Source of the DNA: Kitasatospora indigofera
Lineage (GTDB): Bacteria; Actinomycetota; Actinomycetes; Streptomycetales; Streptomycetaceae
Direction of reading: 5' to 3'
Assembly (NCBI RefSeq): GCF_014655955.1
Contig: NZ_BNBO01000002.1
Coordinates: forward strand, 372,001 to 436,000
DNA: 64,000 bases
Positions 24,825-33,512 of the stretch are shown piece after piece. A program made the translations under genes and the position numbers. The notes beneath the pieces are model-generated. The model ran no database searches, was not told the DNA's origin, and saw nothing but the letters and a program-made list of their open reading frames with translations. How positions within the stretch are numbered: the first letter of the stretch is position 1; every line of letters begins with the position of its first letter.

Positions 24825-25682
24825 TCAACCTCGTGCGACCCGGGGGCAGCCCGTGCACGAATCCGCCGGGCGGACGGTGTAGAGCAGGCAGCAGCCGGCC
24901 CGGGTCCGGGTCCGGACCGGGGCCGACCCGTCGCGCTCCTCGAACCCGAAGCCCGTCCCCGCGAGCAGGGGCGCCGTCCGCGCTCCGGCGTGCTCCGGCA
25001 GCAGCGCGCGGAGCGCGCCCACCGCGCGCTCCTCCTCGCCGAGCAGCGCGGACACCTGCCACAGGCCCTCCACCACGGCGTCCGTCACGCAGGCCCAGAG
25101 CGTGCGCGGGCCCCGCCGCACCTCCGGGCGGAACACCGCCAGGACGGGGGTGAAGTGCTCGGTCAGCGCCGCCAGCAGGCGCTCCCGCAGCGCCGCCTCG
25201 TCCGGGACCACCAGCGCGCCGGGCAGGCCTGCCGCCGGATCCTGCGGCAGGCAGAAGAACGCGCCCGGCTCCGCGGTCAGCTCCCCGGTGGCGCGCCGCA
25301 GCGAGAGTGCCTCGGCCGGCAGCAGCGGCACCCGGCGCTCCAGCAGCCAGGGCAGGGTGAACAGCAGTCCGACCGGCCAGCTGTAGCGGTGCAGGCAGAA
25401 CCCCGCCGCGACGTCCGGGCGCAGGGCGGTGCCGTAGCGGTCCAGGCCGTCGCGCGCGTCGAAGTCGATCAGCTCGCGCAGCCCCTGCGGGTCGTGCAGC
25501 AGCTGCGCGCCGCTCACCCAGCCGTCGCCGGTCCGGGGCGGCCCGTGGTGCACCCGCAGGGCCGGGAACGCCTGGCCCAGCCTGGCGTGGGCGACCGTGC
25601 ACGGCGCGGCGGCGTGGTCCGGTACGGCCCGGTCGGGTCCGGCGGGCGGTGACGGGCACGGCTCGATGCTGCTCACGGTCAT
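24825..25682 (-). CDS. FhuF-like [2Fe-2S] siderophore-iron reductase
   Basis: 285 residues from ATG at 25682. The C-terminus has the FhuF cluster signature C-C-x10-C-x2-C (CCLLYTVRPADSCTGCP), the only Cys-rich part, and the body carries FCLHRYSWPVGLLFTLPWLLERRVPLL, typical of this family in streptomycetes. FhuF proteins reduce Fe(III)-siderophores in the cytoplasm to release iron. An IdeR/DmdR-type iron box lies 84 bases upstream, so it should be repressed when iron is plentiful. No siderophore biosynthesis or ABC uptake genes are adjacent. Confidence 0.88.
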   Translation of the reverse strand: MTVSSIEPCPSPPAGPDRAVPDHAAAPCTVAHARLGQAFPALRVHHGPPRTGDGWVSGAQLLHDPQGLRELIDFDARDGLDRYGTALRPDVAAGFCLHRYSWPVGLLFTLPWLLERRVPLLPAEALSLRRATGELTAEPGAFFCLPQDPAAGLPGALVVPDEAALRERLLAALTEHFTPVLAVFRPEVRRGPRTLWACVTDAVVEGLWQVSALLGEEERAVGALRALLPEHAGARTAPLLAGTGFGFEERDGSAPVRTRTRAGCCLLYTVRPADSCTGCPRVARG

Positions 25683-25765
25683 GGGCGGGCCCTATCGGGT
25701 CGACCGGAGCTCGGGGGAGCCCGGGAACGGCAAGGCTGACCCGGCCGGGGCGCTGCTCCCCCCGG

Positions 25766-25784
25766 CCAGGTTAGGCTCACCTTA
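25766..25784 (-). promoter_or_regulatory. Iron box (DmdR/IdeR operator)
   Basis: CCAGGTTAGGCTCACCTTA matches the actinomycete iron box TTAGGTTAGGCTCACCTAA at 16 of 19 positions, including the whole core. It is 84 bases upstream of the FhuF-like gene and touches the stop codon of the gene ending at 25782. Confidence 0.88.
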
Positions 25785-26621
25785 GCTGATGGCATCCCCC
25801 GCTTCCTGCCCGATACGGCCGTCCGGGGGAGCACCCGGCGCGGGCACCGCGCTCAGCTGGCGCGCGAGCCACACCGGTACGCCCCCGAGCGCCTGGACCA
25901 GGCGTGCCGCCTCCGCCCGCAGCCGGGCCGCCTCGGCGGGCTCCGACACCTCGGCCAGCGCGGCCAGCGCCGGCGCCACCCCGACCGTGAAGCCGAGCTG
26001 CTCGCGCAGCTCCAGCGAGGCGGCGAACCCCTCCCGGGCGCGCGAGGTGTCCCCGCCCGCCAGGGCCAGCGCGGCCAGGTGCCGCCAGGTGTACGAGGTC
26101 AGCAGCTCGTCACCGTGGGCCCGCGCGCCGTCGTGCGCCCGGCGGTAGGCGATCCAGGCCGCCGTCGGGTCGCGCAGCAGGTTCTCCGCCACCAGCCCCC
26201 GGCGGAAGTCCAGTAACGGACGCCCGGGGGCGTCCGGCGGCAGCAGGGCGGACGTCCGGCCCAACGCGGCCTGCGCCTCGTCCAGCCGGTCCCGCGGGCC
26301 CAGCACACTGGCCACGTACGCGAGGAACCCCCGCGCGCAGGAGGCCGCCGCGCGCTGCTCCGCGGTGGCCACACCCGCCTCGGCCAGCCGCAGGGCCTGC
26401 TCGGCCTGCTGCCAGTGCGCGGCGGTGAACATGCACTGCTCGATGAGGAGTTCGGCCATTTCGAGGGCCACGGTGGGATCGTGCTCGGCGGCCGGGCGCA
26501 ACAGTTCCGCGGCCTCCTGCCAGCAGGCCCTTGAGCGCAGCCGCCACACGGTGCCCCCCGGCTCCTGCGGAGCCCGTCCCCCTCTGTCCCAGCCCCCCAG
26601 GGCCCTTCCGTGCTCCGACAA
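25782..26621 (-). CDS. TPR-like helical-repeat protein
   Basis: 279 residues from a TTG at 26621 with AAGGAGG 5 bases upstream; the GTG at 26627 overlaps that ribosome site and is less likely. All-helical, Ala/Leu/Arg-rich, with TPR-like units of about 34-40 residues: QEAAELLRPAAEHDPTVALEMAELL, AEQALRLAEAGVATAEQRAAA, DTSRAREGFAASLELREQLG, PAEAARLRAEAARLV. Probably a binding scaffold; similar sequences occur in AfsR-type regulators, but no DNA-binding or ATPase domain is present. Its stop lies inside the iron box of the next gene. Confidence 0.65.
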   Translation of the reverse strand: MSEHGRALGGWDRGGRAPQEPGGTVWRLRSRACWQEAAELLRPAAEHDPTVALEMAELLIEQCMFTAAHWQQAEQALRLAEAGVATAEQRAAASCARGFLAYVASVLGPRDRLDEAQAALGRTSALLPPDAPGRPLLDFRRGLVAENLLRDPTAAWIAYRRAHDGARAHGDELLTSYTWRHLAALALAGGDTSRAREGFAASLELREQLGFTVGVAPALAALAEVSEPAEAARLRAEAARLVQALGGVPVWLARQLSAVPAPGAPPDGRIGQEAGDAIS

Positions 26622-26811
26622 CGCCACCTCCTTGTGTGCGCCATCCAGACAAGCCGGACTGTCAGCAGCCGGGGCTGCTGTGGCGGCAATTCAACACGGG
26701 GGTGAGCTTGTGCACCAGATCACGAGCGTCATTGATTTGGACCGGCCTGCCGCGCCCGGCCGTACGCCGGTGCACCGCCGGGGGCGCGCAGGGTGCCGGG
26801 CCGCGCCCGGG

Positions 26812-27660
26812 TCAGGACGTCCAGCCGGTCTCCATCAGCGACTCCGCCGCGCCGTTCGCGGGCTGGGGGACACCCGCCGGGTCCAGGCTGAACAGGGCCA
26901 CCAGCAACTGCTCGCCGCGGACCGTCGCCTGGTGGGAGTACCCGGCCATGGTGAACATCGCCGCCGCCATCTCCTCCGCGTGCAGGGTCTGCAGCCAGAG
27001 GCACTCGACGCACTTCACGTCGGCCGGCTCCGTCCAGACGTCCACCTGGGCGACCATCCGCCGGCCCAGCAGGGTCACGCCGTCGCGCTCCTGGGCCTCC
27101 GTCAGCTCCAGATCGTCGAAGCCCAGCCACTCCAGGTACCGCGCCGCGGTGAAGACGGCGTCCTGCGACGTGTGCACCGGCTGCGGGTGGAAGGGCGCCC
27201 GCTGCTGCCAGTGCCCCTGCGGCGGGACCTGCGGCGCGGTGGGCGGCACGGGCACGGGGGCGCTGTACGGGCGGGCCGACTGCGGGCGGGTGCCCTGCGG
27301 GCCGGTGCCGGCGGCGCCCGGCAGACGGGTCGCCCGGTCGACCGGGAGCCGCACGGTGGCGCCGCAGTTGCAGGTGAACTCGGGCTGGGGCCACTGGTCG
27401 GAGCGGCCGCAGTGCGGGCAGCGCATGCTCAGCCAGGAGTCCTCCCAGGACCGGAACCGGACCTGCACCGGCACCCCGCCGCGCAGCAGCGGCACCTTCA
27501 GCGTCGCCCCGCACGGGCAGGGCAGCGACGGGGGCTCGTACAGGTGCTCGCGGCGGCAGGCCGGGCAGCGGATCGCCTGCGCGCCGCCGCCACCGCCGCC
27601 GTGGCCGTGCGGCGCCGGGTCGCGGCCGGTGAAGTCGTCGGGCAGTGACAGTCCGGACAT
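26812..27660 (-). CDS. Protein with two zinc ribbons and a C-terminal endonuclease-like fold
   Basis: 282 residues from ATG at 27660. Two Cys4 zinc ribbons, IRCPACRREHLYEPPSLPCPCG (about 28-50) and MRCPHCGRSDQWPQPEFTCNCG (about 80-100), are followed by a Pro/Gln linker and an alpha-beta domain (SQDAVFTAARYLEWLGFDDLEL, RRMVAQVDVWTEPADVKCVECLW, EEMAAAMFTMAGYSHQATVRGEQLLVALFSLD). The second part has the beta-alpha-beta pattern of restriction-endonuclease-like (Mrr-type) domains, but a D-x(n)-E-x-K triad is not clear, so catalysis is doubtful. It is 190 bases upstream of the TPR-like gene, same strand. Confidence 0.6.
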   Translation of the reverse strand: MSGLSLPDDFTGRDPAPHGHGGGGGGAQAIRCPACRREHLYEPPSLPCPCGATLKVPLLRGGVPVQVRFRSWEDSWLSMRCPHCGRSDQWPQPEFTCNCGATVRLPVDRATRLPGAAGTGPQGTRPQSARPYSAPVPVPPTAPQVPPQGHWQQRAPFHPQPVHTSQDAVFTAARYLEWLGFDDLELTEAQERDGVTLLGRRMVAQVDVWTEPADVKCVECLWLQTLHAEEMAAAMFTMAGYSHQATVRGEQLLVALFSLDPAGVPQPANGAAESLMETGWTS

Positions 27661-28018
27661 GGCGGGCACCGTCCGTTCGGTTCGGCATGGAAGTCCCCCC
27701 GGCCGGAGACCGGGGGAAGGTCGCCTCCCATGCTCCCCGATCCACCCCGGTCCTGGCACGGAATGACGCAATCCTCAGGGAGAGATCAGGGGTACACGCT
27801 CGGTGACGTACGCGGCTGGGACGACGCCGGGCGGGAGCGGCTCCGTCCGTGGAGGGACGACCCCGGCCCGGCCCGGCCCCACCCGTTCCGCCGCGGCCGT
27901 GGGGGACCCCCGCGGCGGGTCCGCGCACGGCTGTGCGGTTTCCTGTTATCCGACCGGGTGGCCGGGGTCTCCGAGGGGTGCGGGGGTGTCAGGGTTCGGA
28001 GAGCTGAGGACGGTGCTG

Positions 28019-29647
28019 ATGCAGGCGCGAACGGGGACACGGGCGCAGCAGGGCGGCGACGCGGTCGGGACGGCGGTGGTCGTCGCGGCGCAGGCCGGTG
28101 ACGAGCGCGCCAGGGAGCGGCTGGTCGCCGCCTACCTGCCGCTGGTCTACAACGTGGTGGGCCGGGCGCTGGACGGCCACGCGGACGTGGACGACGTGGT
28201 GCAGGAGACCATGGTCCGGGTGATCGGCCGGCTCGACGGGCTGCGCGACCCGGCCGCCTTCCGGTCCTGGCTGGTGGCCGTCGCGATGAACGAGGTCCGC
28301 CGGCGCTGGTCGGCCCGCCAGCAGGCCGGCCTGACCGGGCTGGACGCCGCCGAGGAGGTGCCGGACCCGGGCGCGGACTTCGTGGACCTCACCATCCTGC
28401 GGCTCGGCCTGTCCGGCCAGCGCCGCGAGGTCGCCGAGGCGACCCGGTGGCTGGACGACCGCGACCGCGACCTGCTCGCCCTGTGGTGGCTGGAGACGGC
28501 CGGTGAACTCACCCGCGCCGAGCTGGCCGAGGCCCTGGAACTCTCCCCCCAGCACGCGGCCGTCCGGGTCCAGCGGATGCGCGAGCAGCTGGAGGCCGCC
28601 CGGGTGGTGGTGCGGGCCCTCGCCGCCGAACCGCGCTGCGCGGAGCTCGACGCGCTCACCGAGGCCTGGGACGGGAACCCCGCCGCCCTGTGGCGCAAGC
28701 GGATCGCCCGGCACGCCCGCGCCTGCGCCGCCTGCGCGGGGCACCGGCGCGGCCTGATGCCCGCCGAAGGCCTGCTGGCCGGCCTCGGCCTGCTGCCGCT
28801 GCCGCACCACCCGGCCGGGTACCTGCCGACGGCCGCGCAGTCCGGCGCGCCGGGCGGGGACGGCTCCGGCGGGGACGCCGGAGGGAGCGGCGGGGACGCG
28901 GGCCCGGGTGGCACGGGCGACGGCGGCCCTGGAACCGGTACGGGCGACGGCACGGGTGGTTCTCCCTCGGGCGGTCACGACGCGCAGGGCGGCCACGGCG
29001 GCCACGGGCCCGCCCGGCGGCGGCGCCGGACCGGCCGCGCGGTCGGCTCGGCGGTCGTGGTGCTCGCCCTCGGCGCCGCCGTCCTGGGCGCCCTGCGCGC
29101 GGCCCCCGAGCCGGACGCCGCACCGCCGCCGGTGGCCGCCGCGCCGCCCTCGCCCTCGTCCGCACCGGTGACCGAGACCGCCTCCCCGCAGCCCGTCGAA
29201 CCCGTCCCGGTGGTCGTGCCCCCGGTCACGGCGACGCCGAGCCCCACCCCGAGCCCCACCGCGAGGACCGCCGAGCAGCAGATGGCGGACCGGATCAACG
29301 CCACCCGCGCCAAGCGCGGCTGCCCCGCCCTGAAGATCGACCCGCGGCTGCACAGCGCGGCGCAGAAGCACTCCGAGGACATGGCGGCCCGCAACTACTA
29401 CGACCACGTCGACCCGGACGGCGGCCGGGCCGACAGCCGGATCACCGCCAGCGGCTACCGGTGGAGCCTCTGGGGCGAGAACATCGACCGCGGCCGCAAG
29501 GGCCCGGACGCGGTGGTGGACGACTGGATGGACGGTGCCATCCACCAGGACAACATGCTCGACTGCCGGTACACCGCGATGGGGCTGGGCACGGCGCCGA
29601 GCCCGGCCGGCACCCTGTGGACGCTGGACCTCGGCGCCTCCCGCTGA
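28019..29647 (+). CDS. ECF sigma factor fused to zinc motif, membrane helix and extracellular CAP domain
   Basis: 542 residues from ATG at 28019 (GAGGA upstream); a GTG at 27986 is also possible. Order: sigma region 2 (about 35-100; LVYNVVGRALDGHADVDDVVQETM, FRSWLVAVAMNEVRRRW), region 4 (about 150-200; RAELAEALELSPQHAAVRVQRMREQL), an anti-sigma-type zinc motif H-x3-C-x2-C at H232/C236/C239, a Gly-rich linker, one membrane helix (about 341-360; AVGSAVVVLALGAAVLGAL), a Pro/Thr-rich stalk and a CAP/SCP domain (about 420-541; MAARNYYDHVDPDGGRADSRI, GENIDRG). This is a sigma factor, its probable inhibitor and an outside sensor in one chain. The convergent neighbour encodes a closely similar CAP domain. 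Confidence 0.88.
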   Translation: MQARTGTRAQQGGDAVGTAVVVAAQAGDERARERLVAAYLPLVYNVVGRALDGHADVDDVVQETMVRVIGRLDGLRDPAAFRSWLVAVAMNEVRRRWSARQQAGLTGLDAAEEVPDPGADFVDLTILRLGLSGQRREVAEATRWLDDRDRDLLALWWLETAGELTRAELAEALELSPQHAAVRVQRMREQLEAARVVVRALAAEPRCAELDALTEAWDGNPAALWRKRIARHARACAACAGHRRGLMPAEGLLAGLGLLPLPHHPAGYLPTAAQSGAPGGDGSGGDAGGSGGDAGPGGTGDGGPGTGTGDGTGGSPSGGHDAQGGHGGHGPARRRRRTGRAVGSAVVVLALGAAVLGALRAAPEPDAAPPPVAAAPPSPSSAPVTETASPQPVEPVPVVVPPVTATPSPTPSPTARTAEQQMADRINATRAKRGCPALKIDPRLHSAAQKHSEDMAARNYYDHVDPDGGRADSRITASGYRWSLWGENIDRGRKGPDAVVDDWMDGAIHQDNMLDCRYTAMGLGTAPSPAGTLWTLDLGASR

Positions 29648-29696
29648 TCCGGCGGGCCGTTCGTCCTTCGTCCGTCCCGTCCCGCTCCGCCGTTCA

Positions 29697-29760
29697 CCGC
29701 CGTACCGCCCGCGCCTCCCGGCCGGGCGGTACCGGGGAGAAGGCGCGGGCGGCACGGCGG
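29697..29760. terminator. Bidirectional hairpin terminator
   Basis: CCGCCGT (29697-29703) and CCGCCCGCGCCT (29705-29716) pair with AGGCGCGGGCGG (29741-29752) and ACGGCGG (29754-29760), a 20-base stem with one A/C mismatch, between the two convergent CAP-domain genes. Confidence 0.8.
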
Positions 29761-29770
29761 CGGGGCCCGA

Positions 29771-30661
29771 TCAGCCGGCGGTGGCGAACACCTGGGTCCA
29801 CCACGGGCCGCCGGAGCCCAGGGTGACCCCGACGCCGATCTCCTTGAAGTCGCAGTTGAGGATGTTGGCCCGGTGGCCGGGGCTGTTCATCCAGGCCTCC
29901 ATCACGGCGGCGGCGTCCTGCTGGCCACGGGCGATGTTCTCGCCCCAGCGGCTCCACTTGTAGCCGGTCGCGTTGATCCGGGTGTCCGCGTGGTGGCCCT
30001 CGGGGTCGGCGTGGTCGAAGTAGTCGCGGGCGGCCATGTCGTCCGAGTGCACCTGCGCCGCGGACTGCAGCTTGGCGTTGACGGCCACCGGCGCGCAGCC
30101 GTGGTTGGCCCGTTCGGTGTTGACCAGCGCGGCGACCTGGTCGATGAACTGCGCGGCCTTGCCACCGGCCGGCGCGCCCGCGGCGGGGGAGGACTTGGCG
30201 GGGACCGGCGTCGCGGAGGCGGTGGCGGTCGGCCGGGCGGCCGCGCCGGTCGCCGGCGCGGCCTGCGGGGTCCCGGCCGTGGCGGTGGGCGAGGGGGCGG
30301 GCGCGGCCGTGCTCGGTGCGGCGCTGGGGGACGGCGCGGCGGACGGCTGTCCGGCGGCCGGGGCCGGTGAGCCGCCCGGTGAGCCGGTCGGGGCGGCAGG
30401 CGCCTGCGGTTCGGCGAGCTGGGCGGCCAGCAGCTTGTCGGGGGCGCTGGCGGCGGTCGGCCGTGCGCCCGAGCCGGCCGGTGGCGCCACCGTCGCGTAC
30501 CAGCTCGCCACGCCGCCCAGGGCCACCGACCCGGCCAGCACCGCGAACAGCCTCGGCGCGGCGGAAGGTTTCTTCCGCCGGCCGCGCCGGCGTCCGTGCC
30601 GACTGACGGCGGTGCGGTCCTCGGCCCGGGCGTGACCGGTCACGGGGTGATCGCTGTTCAT
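29771..30661 (-). CDS. Membrane-anchored CAP/SCP domain protein
   Basis: 296 residues from ATG at 30661. Basic N-terminus (HGRRRGRRKKPS), one helix (RLFAVLAGSVALGGVASWYATV), about 110 residues of Pro/Ala/Thr/Ser stalk, then a CAP domain (about 175-296) with FIDQVAALVNTERANHGCAPVAVN, VHSDDMAARDYFDHADPEGHHADTRI, WGENIARG, MNSPGHRANILNCDFKEIGVG. The His, Glu and His positions of the CAP cavity are present. Extracytoplasmic; bacterial CAP proteins have no settled function. Convergent with the sigma-CAP fusion, whose CAP domain shares the same segments. Confidence 0.88.
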   Translation of the reverse strand: MNSDHPVTGHARAEDRTAVSRHGRRRGRRKKPSAAPRLFAVLAGSVALGGVASWYATVAPPAGSGARPTAASAPDKLLAAQLAEPQAPAAPTGSPGGSPAPAAGQPSAAPSPSAAPSTAAPAPSPTATAGTPQAAPATGAAARPTATASATPVPAKSSPAAGAPAGGKAAQFIDQVAALVNTERANHGCAPVAVNAKLQSAAQVHSDDMAARDYFDHADPEGHHADTRINATGYKWSRWGENIARGQQDAAAVMEAWMNSPGHRANILNCDFKEIGVGVTLGSGGPWWTQVFATAG

Positions 30662-30862
30662 TCGGGTCCACGTCCTCTGCCTCAGGTGTTCTTGCGACAC
30701 CTGGGAGACCCGGGGACGGCGGTCCGACAACGGAAATCCGCGGGAAAGATCCGGACGCCCGCGATTGCCGTCCGGCCGGGGCCGCAGCAGGCGGGCGGGA
30801 CGACGTCTGCCGCCCGGTGCCGCCGCCGGCGCGAGCGCCTCGCCCCGAGGTCCTGCTCCTTC

Positions 30863-31270
30863 TCAGGGCAGTCGGCCCGAGGAATGAAGCATGTCGAACA
30901 CCAGCTGGTCCACCGGGGAGACCCGGGCCCGATCGCCGTAGCCGAACCAGTCCGCCTCCGCGATCTCCCCCGAGGCCGCCAACGGACCGGTGTGCTCGGC
31001 GGTGTAACAGATCATCCGGAACTCGGCGCGTCCGTCGGAACTCCTCCGCGTCTCGAAGGTGCCGACGTGCACCATCGTGGCCGGGTCGACCCGGGACCGG
31101 AGCTCCTCGGTGATCTCGCGTGCCAGGGTCTCGGCGTCGGACTCACCCGGCTCCCTCATTCCGCCGGGGAGGTAGAAGACCTCCACGCCGCGGTCGCGCG
31201 TCACCAGCACCCGCCCGTCGCGCACCAGGACCCAGGCCACCTTCTCCGGAACGACCTCGATGTTCCCCAT
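30863..31270 (-). CDS. Nudix hydrolase
   Basis: 135 residues. The Nudix box is complete: GGMREPGESDAETLAREITEEL fits G-x5-E-x7-R-E-x2-x-E-E. It hydrolyses a nucleoside diphosphate linked to another group; the exact substrate cannot be told. Begins MGNIEVVPEKVAWVLVRDGRVLVTRDRG. Stand-alone gene. Confidence 0.9.
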   Translation of the reverse strand: MGNIEVVPEKVAWVLVRDGRVLVTRDRGVEVFYLPGGMREPGESDAETLAREITEELRSRVDPATMVHVGTFETRRSSDGRAEFRMICYTAEHTGPLAASGEIAEADWFGYGDRARVSPVDQLVFDMLHSSGRLP

Positions 31271-31640
31271 GCCCGGACCCTACCCACCCGCACCGGCCCG
31301 ACAGCCTCGGCCGGTTGGTCCCCTGCCACCGCACCGCACCGCGGGGTACGGGGCTCACCACCGGTTCCTGTGCTCCGGGCGGTGCGGCGGCGCGGCCCGC
31401 CGCACTCTCCCGACTCGCCTCCTGGCGTGGCGGAGTGGGCGGTGCGGCCGCTGAACTCCCGGGCCGGGAGTGGGCCGGAGGACCGCTGCAGGGGAGCCGA
31501 AGGGAACGACGCCGGACGCACCCAGGACGAGCCGCCCGACGGGAGGTAACCCGCAGCAGCTCACGCAGCCACGCAGCCGACGCAGCCGACGCGGCCCACT
31601 CGGCCCACGCGGCGCCGGGCGCGGCGGCTCCGGACGGGTG
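31271..31640. other. Intergenic region, about 370 bases
   Basis: Upstream of the Nudix gene and downstream of the MobA-like gene. It contains short degenerate repeats (GCAGCC/GACGCGGCCCAC-type at 31565-31625). No gene supported. Confidence 0.5.
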
Positions 31641-32249
31641 TCAGCGGGCGGACGTCCAGCGGGCGAGGTCCGCCGGGGTGTCGAGGTCGTCGGGGACGGC
31701 GACGTCGGCGCACTCGACCAGGGTGACGGCGGCCGCGTGCGCGGCCAGCAGCGCCCGGGCGCCGGCGTCACCGGTGGCGCCGGCGGCTGCCTCGGCGAAG
31801 TGCCGGGCGCCGATCAGCACCGGGTGCCCGCGGCGGCCCTGGTACCCGGCGGCCGCGAGTTCGGCGCCGGCGCGGTGGGCGGCGAGCAGCCGGGCCACGG
31901 CGGCCGGGGTGACGCCGGGGGTGTCCACCAGCATCACCAGGACGGCGGAGGTGCCCGGGTCCAGCGCGGCCAGTCCGGCCCGCAGTGAGGAGCCCATGCC
32001 GCTCTCCCAGTCCGGATTGTCGACAAGGCGGCAGTCCGGCAGCCGGGCCTCGGCCCTGACCTGCTCGCGCGCCGCCCCCAGCACCACCGTCACCGGGCCG
32101 CAGCCGCCCGCCCGGACCACCCCGACCGCGTGCTCGACCAGCGGCCGGTCCCGGTGGCGGAGCAGTGCCTTCGGCCGGCCGCCGAGCCGGCGGCCGCCCC
32201 CGGCGGCCAGCACCAGGGCGGCGACGGCCCGCTGCGGCTGATCTTCCAT
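31641..32249 (-). CDS. MobA/MocA-like molybdenum cofactor nucleotidyltransferase
   Basis: 202 residues from ATG at 32249; the open frame extends far upstream but only over the divergent gene. N-terminal nucleotide-binding signature AALVLAAGGGRRLGGRPKALLRHRDRPLVEHAV, the metal/substrate segment DNPDWESGMGSSLRAGLAAL, then MLVDTPGVTPAAVARLL and GRRGHPVLIG. This is the MocA/MobA type that transfers CMP or GMP to molybdopterin. Divergent from moaA, which supports a Moco role. Confidence 0.86.
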   Translation of the reverse strand: MEDQPQRAVAALVLAAGGGRRLGGRPKALLRHRDRPLVEHAVGVVRAGGCGPVTVVLGAAREQVRAEARLPDCRLVDNPDWESGMGSSLRAGLAALDPGTSAVLVMLVDTPGVTPAAVARLLAAHRAGAELAAAGYQGRRGHPVLIGARHFAEAAAGATGDAGARALLAAHAAAVTLVECADVAVPDDLDTPADLARWTSAR

Positions 32250-32378
32250 GCGCCCAGCTTGCCCGCCCGGCCGGGCCGGTGCAGTTGTACGAATGCACAA
32301 CACGATCCCGCAGGTCGCGGCGGCACCCAGGGTCTTCCGCCGCTGGATCTTCCGGGGTGCTGCGCCTGTACTGGGTCG

Positions 32379-33374
32379 ATGGACACCGCACCTCCCCCGC
32401 TGGTCGACCGCTTCGGCCGGGTCCACACCGACCTGCGGGTATCCCTCACCGACCGCTGCAACCTGCGCTGCACGTACTGCATGCCGGCCGAGGGCCTCAA
32501 CTGGCTTCCCAAGGCCGAGGTGCTCAGCGACGACGAGGTCGTCCGGCTGGTGCGGATCGCGGTGCGGCGCCTCGGCATCACCTCCGTCCGGCTGACCGGC
32601 GGCGAGCCGCTGCTGCGGCGCGGGCTGCCCGCCCTGGTGGCCCGGCTGACCGAACTGGGCCCCGAGGTCTCGCTCACCACCAACGGGATCGGCCTGGCCC
32701 GGACGGCGGCCGCGCTCCAGCAGGCCGGCCTGCACCGGGTGAACGTCAGCCTCGACACCCTGCGGGCCGACCGGTACGCCGAGATCACCCGCCGGGACCG
32801 GATCGCCGACGTGCTGGCCGGCCTGGCCGCCGCGCAGGCCGCCGGACTGGCCCCGGTCAAGGTGAACGCCGTTCCGGTGCGCGGGGTCAACGACGACGAG
32901 ATCGTCGGCCTGGTCGAGTTCGCCGCCCGCCACGGCTACCGGATGCGCTTCATCGAGTCGATGCCGCTGGACGCCCAGGGCGCCTGGGACCGCGACAAGA
33001 TGATCACCGCGGACGAACTGCTGGAGATCCTCGGCGCCCGTTGGGACCTCGTCCCGGTCGGCCGGCACGGCAACGCCCCGGCCGAGGAGTGGCGGATCGC
33101 CGGCACCGACACGGTGATCGGCGTGATCGCCTCGGTCACCCGGCCGTTCTGCGGCGGCTGCGACCGGGTCCGCCTCACCGCCGACGGCCAACTGCGCAAC
33201 TGCCTGTTCGCGACCACCGAGTCCGACCTGCGGGCGCTGCTGCGCGGCGCGGCCGAGGACTCCGCGATCGAGGCGGCCTGGCGCCGCACCATCGCCCGCA
33301 AGGGCCCCGGACACGACATCAACTCCGCGGACTTCGTCCAGCCGGACCGCCCGATGTCGGCCATCGGCGGCTGA
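32379..33374 (+). CDS. moaA: GTP 3',8-cyclase MoaA (molybdenum cofactor biosynthesis)
   Basis: 331 residues from ATG at 32379, usual length. A radical-SAM enzyme that with MoaC converts GTP to cyclic pyranopterin monophosphate. N-terminal cluster CNLRCTYCMP (C-x3-C-x2-C), SAM contact LTGGEPLLRR, and the C-terminal [4Fe-4S] Cys set RPFCGGCDRVRLTADGQLRNCLF (C-x2-C-x13-C). The usual C-terminal GG tail is present as SAIGG. The divergent partner is a MobA-like transferase. moaC and moaE are not in the window. Confidence 0.95.
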   Translation: MDTAPPPLVDRFGRVHTDLRVSLTDRCNLRCTYCMPAEGLNWLPKAEVLSDDEVVRLVRIAVRRLGITSVRLTGGEPLLRRGLPALVARLTELGPEVSLTTNGIGLARTAAALQQAGLHRVNVSLDTLRADRYAEITRRDRIADVLAGLAAAQAAGLAPVKVNAVPVRGVNDDEIVGLVEFAARHGYRMRFIESMPLDAQGAWDRDKMITADELLEILGARWDLVPVGRHGNAPAEEWRIAGTDTVIGVIASVTRPFCGGCDRVRLTADGQLRNCLFATTESDLRALLRGAAEDSAIEAAWRRTIARKGPGHDINSADFVQPDRPMSAIGG

Positions 33375-33418
33375 CCGCGGGCCGGCTGCCCGGGGCCGGC
33401 CGGCCACGGGCAGGCTGC

Positions 33419-33442
33419 GCCGCCGGCCGACCGGCCGGCGGC
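33419..33442. terminator. Hairpin terminator between convergent genes
   Basis: GCCGCCGGCC (33419-33428) pairs perfectly with GGCCGGCGGC (33433-33442) over a 4-base loop, between the ends of moaA and the AraC-type gene. Confidence 0.6.
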
Positions 33443-33512
33443 CGCGCGGTGCTTCGCCGACGGCCGGCAGGCCGGTCCGCCTCAGCTGCGGCGGCTGCAA
33501 CTCCCGTCCGCC

